A stretch of DNA of 64,000 nt, taken from Shewanella sp. KX20019 (GTDB lineage: Bacteria > Pseudomonadota > Gammaproteobacteria > Enterobacterales > Shewanellaceae). Below are positions 51,057-59,779 of this stretch, piece by piece (within the stretch, counting starts at the first letter, position 1; the number at the start of each line of letters is the position of its first letter). Made by a program: the position numbers and the translations under genes. The stretch is from positions 1,984,001-2,048,000 of the forward strand of contig NZ_CP068437.1 in assembly GCF_016757755.1 (NCBI RefSeq). Reading direction: 5' to 3'. The notes beneath the pieces are model-generated. The model saw only the letters and a list, made by a program, of their open reading frames with translations, did not search any database and was not told where the DNA came from.

Positions 51057-52973
51057 ATGTCACAACAAGAGACTCATGGCTTTCAAACTGAAGTCAAACA
51101 ACTACTACATTTGATGATCCACTCTTTATATTCAAATAAAGAAATTTTCTTGCGCGAACTAGTCTCTAATGCCGCAGATGCCGCAGATAAGTTGCGCTAC
51201 GAAGCCTTAACCAATAACGACCTTTACGAAGGTGAAGGCGATCTACGTGTTCGCATCAGTGCTGATAAAGAAAAAGGCACGATTACCATTGAAGACAATG
51301 GTATTGGTATGACTCGTGATGGCGTAATTGAACATTTAGGTACGATTGCTAAATCAGGCACGGCTGACTTCTTTAAAAATCTATCTGGTGATGATTCAAA
51401 AGACTCGCAGTTGATTGGTCAGTTTGGTGTTGGTTTCTACTCTGCATTTATTGTGGCTGACAAAGTGACTGTGCGTACTCGTGCTGCGGGCCATAGCAGT
51501 GATGAAGGTGTGCTTTGGGAATCAGCCGGTGAAGGTGACTTCACCGTTGACACTATTACTAAGCAATCTCGTGGTACTGAAATTACCCTGCATTTGAAAG
51601 ATGATGAAAAAGAGTTTGTTGATGATTATCGTCTGCGCTCTATCGTGACTAAATACTCAGATCATATCTCTGTTGCCGTTGAGATGTTTGAAGAGGGCAC
51701 GCCAGCAGTTGAAGCGACTGAAGACAGCGAAGCTGTTACTGCAACTGAAGGCAGCTGGAAGCCAATGAACAAGGCAACAGCGCTTTGGACACGTAACAAG
51801 AGTGACGTGACTAAAGAGGAGTACCAAGAGTTCTATAAGCATATTTCTCACGATTACACTGATCCGCTAGTGTGGAGCCACAACCGTGTTGAAGGTAAGC
51901 AGGAATACACTAGCTTACTTTATATCCCGGCTAAAGCGCCATTTGACATGTGGAACCGTGATCGTAAGCACGGCTTAAAACTGTTTGTACAACGCGTATT
52001 TGTGATGGATGACGCTGAGCAGTTTATGCCTAGCTACCTGCGTTTTGTGCAAGGTTTGATTGACTCAAACGATCTGCCACTAAACGTATCCCGTGAAATC
52101 CTACAAGACAATAAAGTGACCACATCACTACGAACCGCGGTGACTAAGCGCGTTTTGGGCATGCTTGAAAAGCTTGCTAAAAATGATGCTGAAAAATATC
52201 AATCGTTCTGGGCTGAATTTGGCCAAATCTTGAAAGAGGGTCCTGCTGAAGATTTTGCTAACAAAGAACGTATTGCAGGTCTGTTACGTTTTGCTTCAAC
52301 CCATACCGGCGAAGCAACACCAAATGTATCTCTTGCTGAGTACGTTGAGCGCATGCAGGAAGGTCAAACTAAGATCTACTACATCGTAGCCGATAGCCAT
52401 GAAGCAGCTGCCAATAGCCCGCATCTAGAATTGCTGCGTAAAAAAGGCATTGAAGTATTATTAATGTCTGAGCGTATCGATGAGTGGTTGATAAACCATC
52501 TTACTGAGTTTGATGGCAAGCAGATGCACTCTGTTACTCGCGGCGACCTAGAGTTAGGTGAATTAGAAGATGCTGGTGAGAAAGAGGCACAGGAAAAGCT
52601 TGAAACAGAATCTGAAGGCCTAGTTAAGCGTGTTAAAGACAGCTTAGGTGACAAAGTGTCTGCAGTTAAAGTGACCACGCGTTTAACTGATACACCAGCG
52701 TGCGTTGTTGCGGGTGAAGGCGAAATGTCTAGCCAAATGATTAAGCTGATGCAAGCTGCGGGTCAAGCTGTTCCTGAGTCAAAGCCAACATTTGAGCTAA
52801 ACCCAGAGCATCCTCTTGTTGCCCGTCTTAACGACGAGCAAGACGAAGAGGCATTCGCGCAGTGGTCAGATCTTTTACTGCAGCAGGCATTATTGTCTGA
52901 AAAAGGCAGCTTAGCAGACCCATCAGCGTTCATTAAATTGATGAACCAGATGTTGTTAGCCAACGCTAAGTAA
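51057..52973 (+). CDS. htpG: molecular chaperone HtpG (Hsp90)
   Basis: 638 aa. The N-terminal ATPase has NKEIFLRELVSNAADAADKLRYEAL, IEDNGIGMTRDG, GTIAKSGT and GQFGVGFYSAFIVAD. Middle and C-terminal dimer domains follow. AAAGGGAA precedes the ATG. Between recR and cnoX, as in Shewanella. It is monocistronic with its own terminator. Confidence 0.98.
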   Translation: MSQQETHGFQTEVKQLLHLMIHSLYSNKEIFLRELVSNAADAADKLRYEALTNNDLYEGEGDLRVRISADKEKGTITIEDNGIGMTRDGVIEHLGTIAKSGTADFFKNLSGDDSKDSQLIGQFGVGFYSAFIVADKVTVRTRAAGHSSDEGVLWESAGEGDFTVDTITKQSRGTEITLHLKDDEKEFVDDYRLRSIVTKYSDHISVAVEMFEEGTPAVEATEDSEAVTATEGSWKPMNKATALWTRNKSDVTKEEYQEFYKHISHDYTDPLVWSHNRVEGKQEYTSLLYIPAKAPFDMWNRDRKHGLKLFVQRVFVMDDAEQFMPSYLRFVQGLIDSNDLPLNVSREILQDNKVTTSLRTAVTKRVLGMLEKLAKNDAEKYQSFWAEFGQILKEGPAEDFANKERIAGLLRFASTHTGEATPNVSLAEYVERMQEGQTKIYYIVADSHEAAANSPHLELLRKKGIEVLLMSERIDEWLINHLTEFDGKQMHSVTRGDLELGELEDAGEKEAQEKLETESEGLVKRVKDSLGDKVSAVKVTTRLTDTPACVVAGEGEMSSQMIKLMQAAGQAVPESKPTFELNPEHPLVARLNDEQDEEAFAQWSDLLLQQALLSEKGSLADPSAFIKLMNQMLLANAK

Positions 52974-52988
52974 TAAAGAACTATAATG

Positions 52989-53018
52989 AAAGAGGCAGTT
53001 AATCTGCCTCTTTTTTTT
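52989..53018 (+). terminator. intrinsic terminator after htpG
   Basis: AGAGGCAG-ttaat-CTGCCTCT followed by T; eight T in the run. Confidence 0.9.
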
Positions 53019-53045
53019 GGGTATTTTAAAGGTTAAAGGAAAGTG

Positions 53046-53891
53046 ATGGAAAATATTCTAGAACTGACTAAAGACAACATTCAGCAAGTCGTCGATGCTT
53101 CAATGGAGCAGGTGATTGTATTAGCGTTTTGGGCCAGTAAAAGTCCTGAAAGCTTAACGCTAATGCAAACACTTGAGAGTCTTTCTCAGCAGCAAAACGG
53201 TCGATTTGTGTTAGCCAAAGTAAATTGCGAAGCTGAAATGGAGATAGCCAACTATTTCCAGATCCAAAATTTGCCAACCACCTTAGTTTTGCATGAAGGT
53301 AAACCTATTGATGGTTTTGCTGGCGTGCAAGATGCGGCGCAGATCACTGAAATGCTCGATAAGCATTTGCCGGCGGCTTGGCAGTTAAAACTTAACCAAG
53401 CCAGGGTGTTTTTATCTGAGCAAAATGCCATTGGTGCGTTGCCGTTGCTGAAAGAGGCTTATGCTGAACAGCCCATTGCTGAAATTGCGCTTGCTTTAGC
53501 GGATGTGTATCTGTCGCTAGGTGCTTTAGAAGATGCGCAAACACTACTCGCTAGTGTGGGGCTTGCAGATCAAGATGGCTATTATCAGACTTTAAAGGCC
53601 AAGTTTGCGCTCGCACTCGATGCGGCTGATACGCCTGAGATCAGAAAGTTGCAAACTGACTTTGAGCAATCACCAAATGACTTTGACGCTTTGCTGGCGC
53701 TTGCCAAAGCACTGCATCAGGCAAAACGTAATGACGAAGCACTGGCCTTGTTATTTACACCTTTGCAGAAAGATCTTACTGCGCAGGAGGGTAAAGTAAA
53801 AGTGTTATTCTTAGAGATCTTAACCGCTTTAGGCCAAGCAAATAGCTTAGCGAAACAGTATCGCCGTAAACTTTACACCTTACTTTATTGA
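53046..53891 (+). CDS. cnoX: thioredoxin-TPR co-chaperone CnoX (YbbN) without the SxxC cysteine
   Basis: The start at ATG 53046 (AAAGGA 5 bases before) gives 281 aa. Residues 1-110 form a thioredoxin fold, and 115-281 form helical TPR-like repeats. At the active-site position E. coli has SQHC; here the stretch is WASKSPES with no cysteine. The second CnoX cysteine is kept (KVNC61). It is therefore a holdase/partner of GroEL and DnaK rather than a disulfide reductase. Adjacent to htpG and adk, which suits a chaperone role. Confidence 0.88.
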   Translation: MENILELTKDNIQQVVDASMEQVIVLAFWASKSPESLTLMQTLESLSQQQNGRFVLAKVNCEAEMEIANYFQIQNLPTTLVLHEGKPIDGFAGVQDAAQITEMLDKHLPAAWQLKLNQARVFLSEQNAIGALPLLKEAYAEQPIAEIALALADVYLSLGALEDAQTLLASVGLADQDGYYQTLKAKFALALDAADTPEIRKLQTDFEQSPNDFDALLALAKALHQAKRNDEALALLFTPLQKDLTAQEGKVKVLFLEILTALGQANSLAKQYRRKLYTLLY

Positions 53892-53958
53892 TAATGGCCA
53901 TAATCTAGACTTATTTGCCATAAGTGAGGCTAAAGTCGAAGGGAAATCGCTTCAAAAT

Positions 53959-53986
53959 GGCGGCTATTTATGCGAAAATCGCCGCC
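53959..53986 (+). promoter_or_regulatory. GC inverted repeat in the adk leader
   Basis: GGCGGC and GCCGCC separated by 16 bases, about 90 bases upstream of the adk start. It could form a 5' UTR hairpin; no T-tract, so not a terminator. Confidence 0.4.
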
Positions 53987-54078
53987 CTAAACATAATAAT
54001 ACCAATCGCGTGACCACACTTTAGACTTTGTCTGCGTTAGAGGTTGGTATAACAATGCGAAATAAGAGGAAGATTGAG

Positions 54079-54723
54079 ATGCGCATTATGCTATTAGGTG
54101 CCCCAGGTGCCGGTAAAGGTACCCAAGCCCAATTCATCATGGAAAAGTACGGTATTCCTCAAATTTCAACAGGTGACATGCTGCGCGCTGCAGTTAAAGC
54201 GGGCACTCCACTTGGCTTAGAAGCAAAAAAAGTGATGGATGCAGGTCAACTGGTATCTGACGAGTTAATTATTGGTCTTGTGAAAGAGCGTGTTGCACAA
54301 GATGATTGCGCAGATGGATTCCTATTAGATGGTTTTCCACGCACAATTCCTCAAGCTGATGCGATGGCTGTTGGTGGCATTGCTATCGATCATGTCGTTG
54401 AAATTGACGTGCCTGACGAAGAGATCGTTAAGCGCATGGGCGGCCGTCGAGTTCACCCAGGTTCTGGCCGTGTTTATCATATCGTCTTTAACCAACCAAA
54501 GGTTGAAGGTAAAGATGATGTTACTGGCGAAGACTTAGCTATTCGTCCAGATGATGAAGAAACAACAGTGCGTAAACGTCTTGATATCTACCATGAGCAA
54601 ACAAAGCCATTGGTTGAATATTACGGTGCGGTTGCAGCGAAAGGTGAAGCGACTTATAACAAGTTTGATGGCACTCAGTCTGTTGCTAAAGTTAGCGAAG
54701 AAATTGTTGCAGCACTTAGCTAA
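54079..54723 (+). CDS. adk: adenylate kinase
   Basis: Interconverts ATP + AMP and 2 ADP. The start at ATG 54079 (AAGAGGAAG upstream, MRIMLLGAPGAGKGTQ) gives 214 aa, equal to E. coli Adk; the frame opens at 54028. The P-loop GAPGAGKGT is at 7-15, followed by DGFPRTIPQA and the LID domain RVHPGSGRVYHIVFNQPK. The LID has no zinc cysteines, as in other gammaproteobacteria. Confidence 0.97.
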   Translation: MRIMLLGAPGAGKGTQAQFIMEKYGIPQISTGDMLRAAVKAGTPLGLEAKKVMDAGQLVSDELIIGLVKERVAQDDCADGFLLDGFPRTIPQADAMAVGGIAIDHVVEIDVPDEEIVKRMGGRRVHPGSGRVYHIVFNQPKVEGKDDVTGEDLAIRPDDEETTVRKRLDIYHEQTKPLVEYYGAVAAKGEATYNKFDGTQSVAKVSEEIVAALS

Positions 54724-54769
54724 ATTTACACAAAATGATAATGTGTTTATGAGCTAGTTCTCATATTTG

Positions 54770-54797
54770 AAAAAGCCCATGTAAGTGGGCTTTTTTT
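54770..54797 (+). terminator. intrinsic terminator after adk
   Basis: GCCCA-tgtaag-TGGGC flanked by A-tract and seven T. Confidence 0.85.
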
Positions 54798-54852
54798 ATG
54801 CTTTTTCCAATGTTAGCCTGACGTTGAATATCTTGGTTAAAAGAGAGAAAAC

Positions 54853-55848
54853 GTGAGCGACACAACCTCCCCATTTGGTGTTTTGTTAGTTAATCTTGGC
54901 ACGCCAGATTCTCCAACAGCGCCAGACGTTAAAAAATTCCTCAAGCAGTTCCTTAGTGATCCACGTGTGGTAGATATCTCTCCTTGGATCTGGAAGCCCA
55001 TTCTTAATGGTATAATTTTAAATACTCGCCCAGCGAAAGTCGCCAAGCTCTATGAGTCTATTTGGTGGGAGCAAGGTTCGCCGTTAATGGTAATAAGCCA
55101 GCGGCAGCGCGAAAAACTAGCGCAATCTCTGCACAACAGTTTTGGCTTTAAAGTGCCGGTCGAGTTAGGCATGAGTTATGGTAATCCGTCACTAGAATCA
55201 GGTCTTGATAGCTTAAAGTCGCAAGGTGTTAAAAAGATTTTCGTACTGCCTCTTTACGCGCAATATTCTTGCTCTACTGTTGCGCCAGTGTTCGACGCGA
55301 TTAGCGATCTACATAGAACTAAACGCGATTTTCCAGAGCTTAGGATCAACAAAGACTATTTTGCTCATCCAGCCTATATTGCCGCACTTGCTGAATCCGT
55401 TAAGCAACACTGGCAGAGTAAGGGGCAGGGTGATGTATTACTGATGTCGTTTCATGGCGTGCCCGTTCGTTATGTCACCGAAGGCGATCCTTATCAAATG
55501 CAGTGCCAAAAAACAGCGGAACTGGTGGCTGATTCGCTAGGATTAACGGCTGAGCAGTGGCGGATCTGTTTTCAATCTCAGTTTGGAAAAGAGCAATGGT
55601 TAACGCCGGCAACTGACAAACTGTTGGAAACTCTCCCAGCTGAAGGGGTGAAATCTGTCGATATCATGTGTCCGGCTTTTTCTTCTGATTGCTTGGAAAC
55701 GCTGGAAGAGATCTCTGAAGAGGGCAAAGCGTCGTTTATAGCGGCAGGCGGTGAGCGCTATGAGTTTATTGCTTGTTTAAATGACTCAAATCCGCATATC
55801 AGCTTGCTAACGCAAATTGTTGAGCAACAATCCTTAGGTTGGTACTAA
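54853..55848 (+). CDS. hemH: ferrochelatase
   Basis: Inserts Fe2+ into protoporphyrin IX. Starts at GTG 54853 (MSDTTSPFGVLLVNLGTPDSP), 331 aa. Family marks are the metal-site His in MSFHGVPVRYVTEGDPYQMQC, FQSQFGKEQWLTPATD and CPAFSSDCLETLEEI. No C-terminal iron-sulfur Cys motif is evident. It lies between adk and gsk as in E. coli. Confidence 0.95.
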   Translation: MSDTTSPFGVLLVNLGTPDSPTAPDVKKFLKQFLSDPRVVDISPWIWKPILNGIILNTRPAKVAKLYESIWWEQGSPLMVISQRQREKLAQSLHNSFGFKVPVELGMSYGNPSLESGLDSLKSQGVKKIFVLPLYAQYSCSTVAPVFDAISDLHRTKRDFPELRINKDYFAHPAYIAALAESVKQHWQSKGQGDVLLMSFHGVPVRYVTEGDPYQMQCQKTAELVADSLGLTAEQWRICFQSQFGKEQWLTPATDKLLETLPAEGVKSVDIMCPAFSSDCLETLEEISEEGKASFIAAGGERYEFIACLNDSNPHISLLTQIVEQQSLGWY

Positions 55849-56096
55849 ATTTAGCCGTTTAGCAGTGATTTCAGCTAGCGAATGAGGCTGGATATGGTAG
55901 AATTCTCCACTTTTTTGTATCCGCCTAACGTTAACGCATTTTGTTTAATCGTTTTACGACAGTTAGCTGCGTTAACTCCACAGGCTGCTAGAATTGAAAG
56001 CCACAAGTCGTTTGTTTATGCCAAGCGTAATGACTTGTGATCCCTTAGCCGTTTTAATTATCTTTTGCATGGATGCCGAATGAAAGAGAGCTCAAT

Positions 56097-57401
56097 ATGA
56101 AGTTTCCAGGTCAGCGTAAGTCTAAACATTATTTTCCGGTCAAAAATCGCGATCCGTTATTAGCACAGTTGATCCAACAGCCTCAGCCTATCTCTACTTA
56201 TGTGTCAGGTATAGACCAAACATTGGTAGATATTGAAGCGAAGGTGGAAGATGAGTTACTCAGTCGTTATGACTTACCTAAGGGTAATTCGACCTTGATA
56301 GATGATGACAAGGCACATGCCTTGTACACTGAATTGAAAGAGCGAGAGCTGGTTAGTGATGAGTTTGCTGGTGGCACCATAGGTAACACGGTACACAATT
56401 ACTCCATTCTTGCTGATGACCGCTCTGTGTTATTTGGCGTTATGAGTCAAAATATCGAAATTGGCAGCTACGCTTATCGATACCTCTGCAACACTTCATC
56501 AAAGGTTGATTTAAACCAGTTGCAGCCTGTTGCAGGTCCAATTGGCCGCTGTTTCACATTGATCTCTGAGTGCGGCGAAAGAACGTTTGCGATTAGTAAA
56601 GGCTCAATGGATAAACTGACACCTGAATATATTGATAAAGATATTGTACAGGGCGGTTCGGCACTCATTTTGACAGCTTACCTTATGCGTGCCAGTGGTG
56701 AAGATAAAATTACCGATGCGGCAATGAAGGCCATAGAATACGCAAAAGCGGCTGAAGTTCCTGTGGTATTAACCTTGGGCACTCGCTTCCTAATTGAAGA
56801 GGATCCACAGTGGTGGCAGCGCTTTATTAAAGAGCATGTGACCATTTTGGCCATGAATGAGGATGAAGGTGAGGCACTCACTGGATTTAAAGACCCCCTA
56901 CAAGCCAGTGAAGCAGCGTTAGAATGGTGTGACATGGTGTTGACTACAGCAGGACCGTTAGGGCTTTATACTGCCGGATATACTGAAGACTCTGAAAAGC
57001 GTGAGACCAGTCATACGTTGCTCCCTGGTGCTATCCCTGAGTTTAACCGCTATGAGTTCTCTCGCCCTAAGCTGAAAGCCGACTGTGAGTCCCCGCTTAA
57101 AGTGTATGCACACATCTCTCCGTATATGGGTGGCCCAGAAAAAATCCGTAATACGAACGGCGCCGGCGATGGTGCATTAGCCGCATTACTGCATGATCTA
57201 GCATCTAATCGATTCCACAAGACCAATGTGCCGGGATCAAGTAAGCATAATCGTGATGGTCTGTGTTACTCATCATTCTCGCAGATCTGTAAATATGCTA
57301 ATCGCGTTGCTTATGAAGTCTTAGCGCAACACAGCCCTCGATTATCTCGTGGTTTACCTGAACGTGAAGATAGCCTAGAAGAGTCATACTGGGAAAGATA
57401 A
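56097..57401 (+). CDS. gsk: inosine-guanosine kinase
   Basis: PfkB-family purine nucleoside kinase. The start is chosen at ATG 56097 (MKFPGQRKSKHYFPVKNRDPLL), which aligns with E. coli Gsk and has an AGAGAG site; an ATG at 56073 lacks one. 434 aa, the same as E. coli. The catalytic motif NTNGAGDGALAALLHDL lies in the C-terminal third. It ends the conserved apt-to-gsk backbone. Confidence 0.95.
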   Translation: MKFPGQRKSKHYFPVKNRDPLLAQLIQQPQPISTYVSGIDQTLVDIEAKVEDELLSRYDLPKGNSTLIDDDKAHALYTELKERELVSDEFAGGTIGNTVHNYSILADDRSVLFGVMSQNIEIGSYAYRYLCNTSSKVDLNQLQPVAGPIGRCFTLISECGERTFAISKGSMDKLTPEYIDKDIVQGGSALILTAYLMRASGEDKITDAAMKAIEYAKAAEVPVVLTLGTRFLIEEDPQWWQRFIKEHVTILAMNEDEGEALTGFKDPLQASEAALEWCDMVLTTAGPLGLYTAGYTEDSEKRETSHTLLPGAIPEFNRYEFSRPKLKADCESPLKVYAHISPYMGGPEKIRNTNGAGDGALAALLHDLASNRFHKTNVPGSSKHNRDGLCYSSFSQICKYANRVAYEVLAQHSPRLSRGLPEREDSLEESYWER

Positions 57402-57523
57402 TCTATTTAACTTACTCAGAGCTTTAAAGAGAATCATAAATGGTTCAGCTCCCTGTCTCGGTGCGATTTTAAATTCTGAGAGAAATGACTCGGTTTGTAT
57501 TAAACGAACGACAATATAATAGG

Positions 57524-57557
57524 CCACAGTTTAGTCCCTCTAAACTGTGGTTTTTTT
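57524..57557 (+). terminator. strong intrinsic terminator between gsk and the acetyltransferase
   Basis: 11-bp perfect stem CCACAGTTTAG-tccct-CTAAACTGTGG followed by seven T. It lies inside an upstream in-frame extension of the next ORF, arguing that the extension is not translated. Confidence 0.92.
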
Positions 57558-57580
57558 ACTTTTACATATATGAGCATCAG

Positions 57581-58129
57581 ATGACAGAATATGAAAAAAT
57601 GCTTAACGGTGACGTTTTTGAGGGTGCAGACCTCGAGATTTCAGCCGTGCGTGATAGGGCTTTCACTCTAACAAAGAAAATTAATCACAGTCATAGCTTT
57701 ACTGATGCGCAGGACTTAATTAAGCAACTGTTTAATAACGTCGGAACAGGAACTTTGGTGAGTGTGCCGTTTAACTGTGAATTTGGAAAGCAGATAAGCA
57801 TTGGTGAAGGAAGCTTTCTCAACATGGGTGTTTTGATGTTAGATGGCGCTAAGATCACCATTGGCAACAATGTCATGATCGGCCCTAACAGTCAGTTTTA
57901 TACCGCATCACACTCGACTAATCATTTGAGTCGCCGCCGTTGGGAAACATTTTGTCTGCCGATAGTCATAGAAGACGATGTTTGGATTGGCGGTAATGTA
58001 GTGATTAATCAAGGAGTAACGATTGGTGCTCGTTCCATTGTTGCGGCAGGTGCCGTGGTCAATAAAGATGTTCCAGCTGATTGTATGGTCGGTGGTATAC
58101 CAGCTCGGTTGTTGAAGAAGCTTAAGTAG
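57581..58129 (+). CDS. sugar/maltose O-acetyltransferase-like hexapeptide protein
   Basis: The start at ATG 57581 (MTEYEKMLNGDVFEGADLEI) matches the Maa/LacA family N-terminus; a terminator lies just upstream, excluding the longer frame from 57485. 182 aa. A left-handed beta-helix is made of hexapeptide repeats (ISIGEGSFLNMGVLMLDGAKITIGNNVMIGPN; GARSIVAAGAVVNKDVPADCMVGGIPARL). The catalytic His is in TASHSTN. It transfers acetyl from acetyl-CoA to a sugar hydroxyl; substrate unknown. Confidence 0.87.
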   Translation: MTEYEKMLNGDVFEGADLEISAVRDRAFTLTKKINHSHSFTDAQDLIKQLFNNVGTGTLVSVPFNCEFGKQISIGEGSFLNMGVLMLDGAKITIGNNVMIGPNSQFYTASHSTNHLSRRRWETFCLPIVIEDDVWIGGNVVINQGVTIGARSIVAAGAVVNKDVPADCMVGGIPARLLKKLK

Positions 58130-58201
58130 TCAAATCGATGAATCGAATACTCGCTTAGGTTTGATATCAAAGGTAAGAAAAGGGTGAACGGAGTCAGCAA
58201 T

Positions 58202-58229
58202 AAAAAAGGCGCCATCGAGGCGCCTTTTT
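58202..58229. terminator. bidirectional intrinsic terminator
   Basis: AAAAAAGGCGCC-atcga-GGCGCCTTTTT between the convergent acetyltransferase and symporter genes. Confidence 0.9.
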
Positions 58230-58244
58230 CATGCTAAATCAATA

Positions 58245-59561
58245 TTACTTTTCTTCAGCATGAACCTGTGCGTTAAAACCAGGTGCCACTTTACCCGCTT
58301 GAGTGTCGTTGAAAATCTCTTCATTAAACTCATTTTCAGATTTAGCAATGACCACGGTTGCTACCGTATCACCTGTTACGTTAACAGCAGTACGTACCAT
58401 ATCAAGTAGTCTATCTACACCGATAATCAATGCGATACCTTCGACAGGAAGACCGACTTGGTTTAGCACCATAGCTAACATAATAAGGCCAACACCTGGT
58501 ACACCAGCGGTACCAATTGATGCCAGCGTTGCGGTGACCACAACCATTGCGTAATCCGTGATGGTTAAATCGATACCGAAAACCTGTGCAATAAATACCG
58601 TTGCTACACCTTGCATGATCGCGGTGCCATCCATGTTGATGGTCGCACCTAAAGGCAGTGTGAATGAAGCAATTTTATTATCGACACCCATTCGGTGTTC
58701 AGCAGTTTCAATCGTTACTGGCAATGTTGCGTTTGAACTCGCTGTGCTGAATGCGAACAACTGCACATCACGAATTTTGCGGATGAAGGTAAATGGACTT
58801 AGGCCCGAGAATACTTTCAACAGCGTTGGATAAACAATGAACGCATGGATGAGCAGTACACCCAGTACCACAAAGAAATACTGCACCACACTGCCGAAAG
58901 TTTCCATTCCGAGTGTTAATGCCAGTTTTGCCATTAATGCAAATACACCGTAAGGCGCCAGTTGCATGATTAGCGTAACAACACGCATGATCACTTCGTT
59001 AAGGTCTGTAAACAACGCTGCAACGCGTTTACCGCGCTCGCCGATATGGGAGATAGCAAAACCAAAGATAACCGCAAATATGATGATTTGAAGCATATTA
59101 CCTTCGCTCATCGCTTGCAGTGGGTTAGTGGGGACGATATTAATGATTACATCAGCCAAACTTGGCGCCTGTTTAGCATCAAAATGCATGCTCTCAGTCA
59201 CTAAGGTTGCGTGGCCAGGATGAACCGCAATAGCAATTAGAATTGCCATCGAAAGTGCGATAGCGGTAGTGAATAGATAAAACGCGATGGTTTTGCCACC
59301 GAGTCGTCCCAACTTAGACGGTTCGCTTAACGAACATGTACCACAAACTAGCGATACAAATACCAAGGGTACAACTAACATTTTTAAACTTGAAATAAAG
59401 ATAGTACCGATGACATTTAAGAAGCCTTCGGTGATGTAATCTTTGATGAATTCACTTTCAGGGAAAAGATTACGAAGAAGTAACCCGAGAATGATACCTG
59501 AGAACATGCCGAGTAAAATCTTACTCGTCAACCCAAGCTTTTTTGATTTTGTAGCAGACAT
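58245..59561 (-). CDS. dicarboxylate/amino acid:cation symporter (DAACS family)
   Basis: Start at ATG 59561 (AGGAAG 5 bases upstream, MSATKSKKLGLTSKILLGMFSG); the frame opens at 59615. 438 aa with eight or more helices. The family loops are present: FAFSTASSNATLPVTIETAE and TLPLGATINMDGTAIMQGVATVFIAQ, the MDGT of glutamate/aspartate/C4-dicarboxylate carriers, and then GTAGVPGVGLIML. It probably imports an acidic amino acid or dicarboxylate with Na+ or H+. It is monocistronic. Confidence 0.9.
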   Translation of the reverse strand: MSATKSKKLGLTSKILLGMFSGIILGLLLRNLFPESEFIKDYITEGFLNVIGTIFISSLKMLVVPLVFVSLVCGTCSLSEPSKLGRLGGKTIAFYLFTTAIALSMAILIAIAVHPGHATLVTESMHFDAKQAPSLADVIINIVPTNPLQAMSEGNMLQIIIFAVIFGFAISHIGERGKRVAALFTDLNEVIMRVVTLIMQLAPYGVFALMAKLALTLGMETFGSVVQYFFVVLGVLLIHAFIVYPTLLKVFSGLSPFTFIRKIRDVQLFAFSTASSNATLPVTIETAEHRMGVDNKIASFTLPLGATINMDGTAIMQGVATVFIAQVFGIDLTITDYAMVVVTATLASIGTAGVPGVGLIMLAMVLNQVGLPVEGIALIIGVDRLLDMVRTAVNVTGDTVATVVIAKSENEFNEEIFNDTQAGKVAPGFNAQVHAEEK

Positions 59562-59779
59562 AGTGCTTCCTGTATAATTTTTATGCTTTTCAATTTGCGC
59601 ATTAAAGCCTAGCAAGAAAGAGCCACAGTTGAAATGGTGTTAAAGTTAAAGTTTTTAATGAAATTTAGAAATTTACCACCTTTCGTGGTAGATAAGTTGC
59701 CAGTAAATTGTGTAGTGTTGAACTCTAGGTAATCAGATAATTACCAGATATTATAATCAGAGTAACAGGGAGTCTGACA

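Noticed and set aside
33304..53966. Recurring ATGGCGGC octamer before the 39-aa peptide, the secreted protein and adk (33304, 49587, 53957)
   Set aside because: Only eight bases are shared, with different surrounding sequence and spacing to the genes; not enough for a motif.
57485..57580. Longer start for the acetyltransferase
   Set aside because: A strong intrinsic terminator (57524-57557) lies inside this extension and the family N-terminus begins at 57581.
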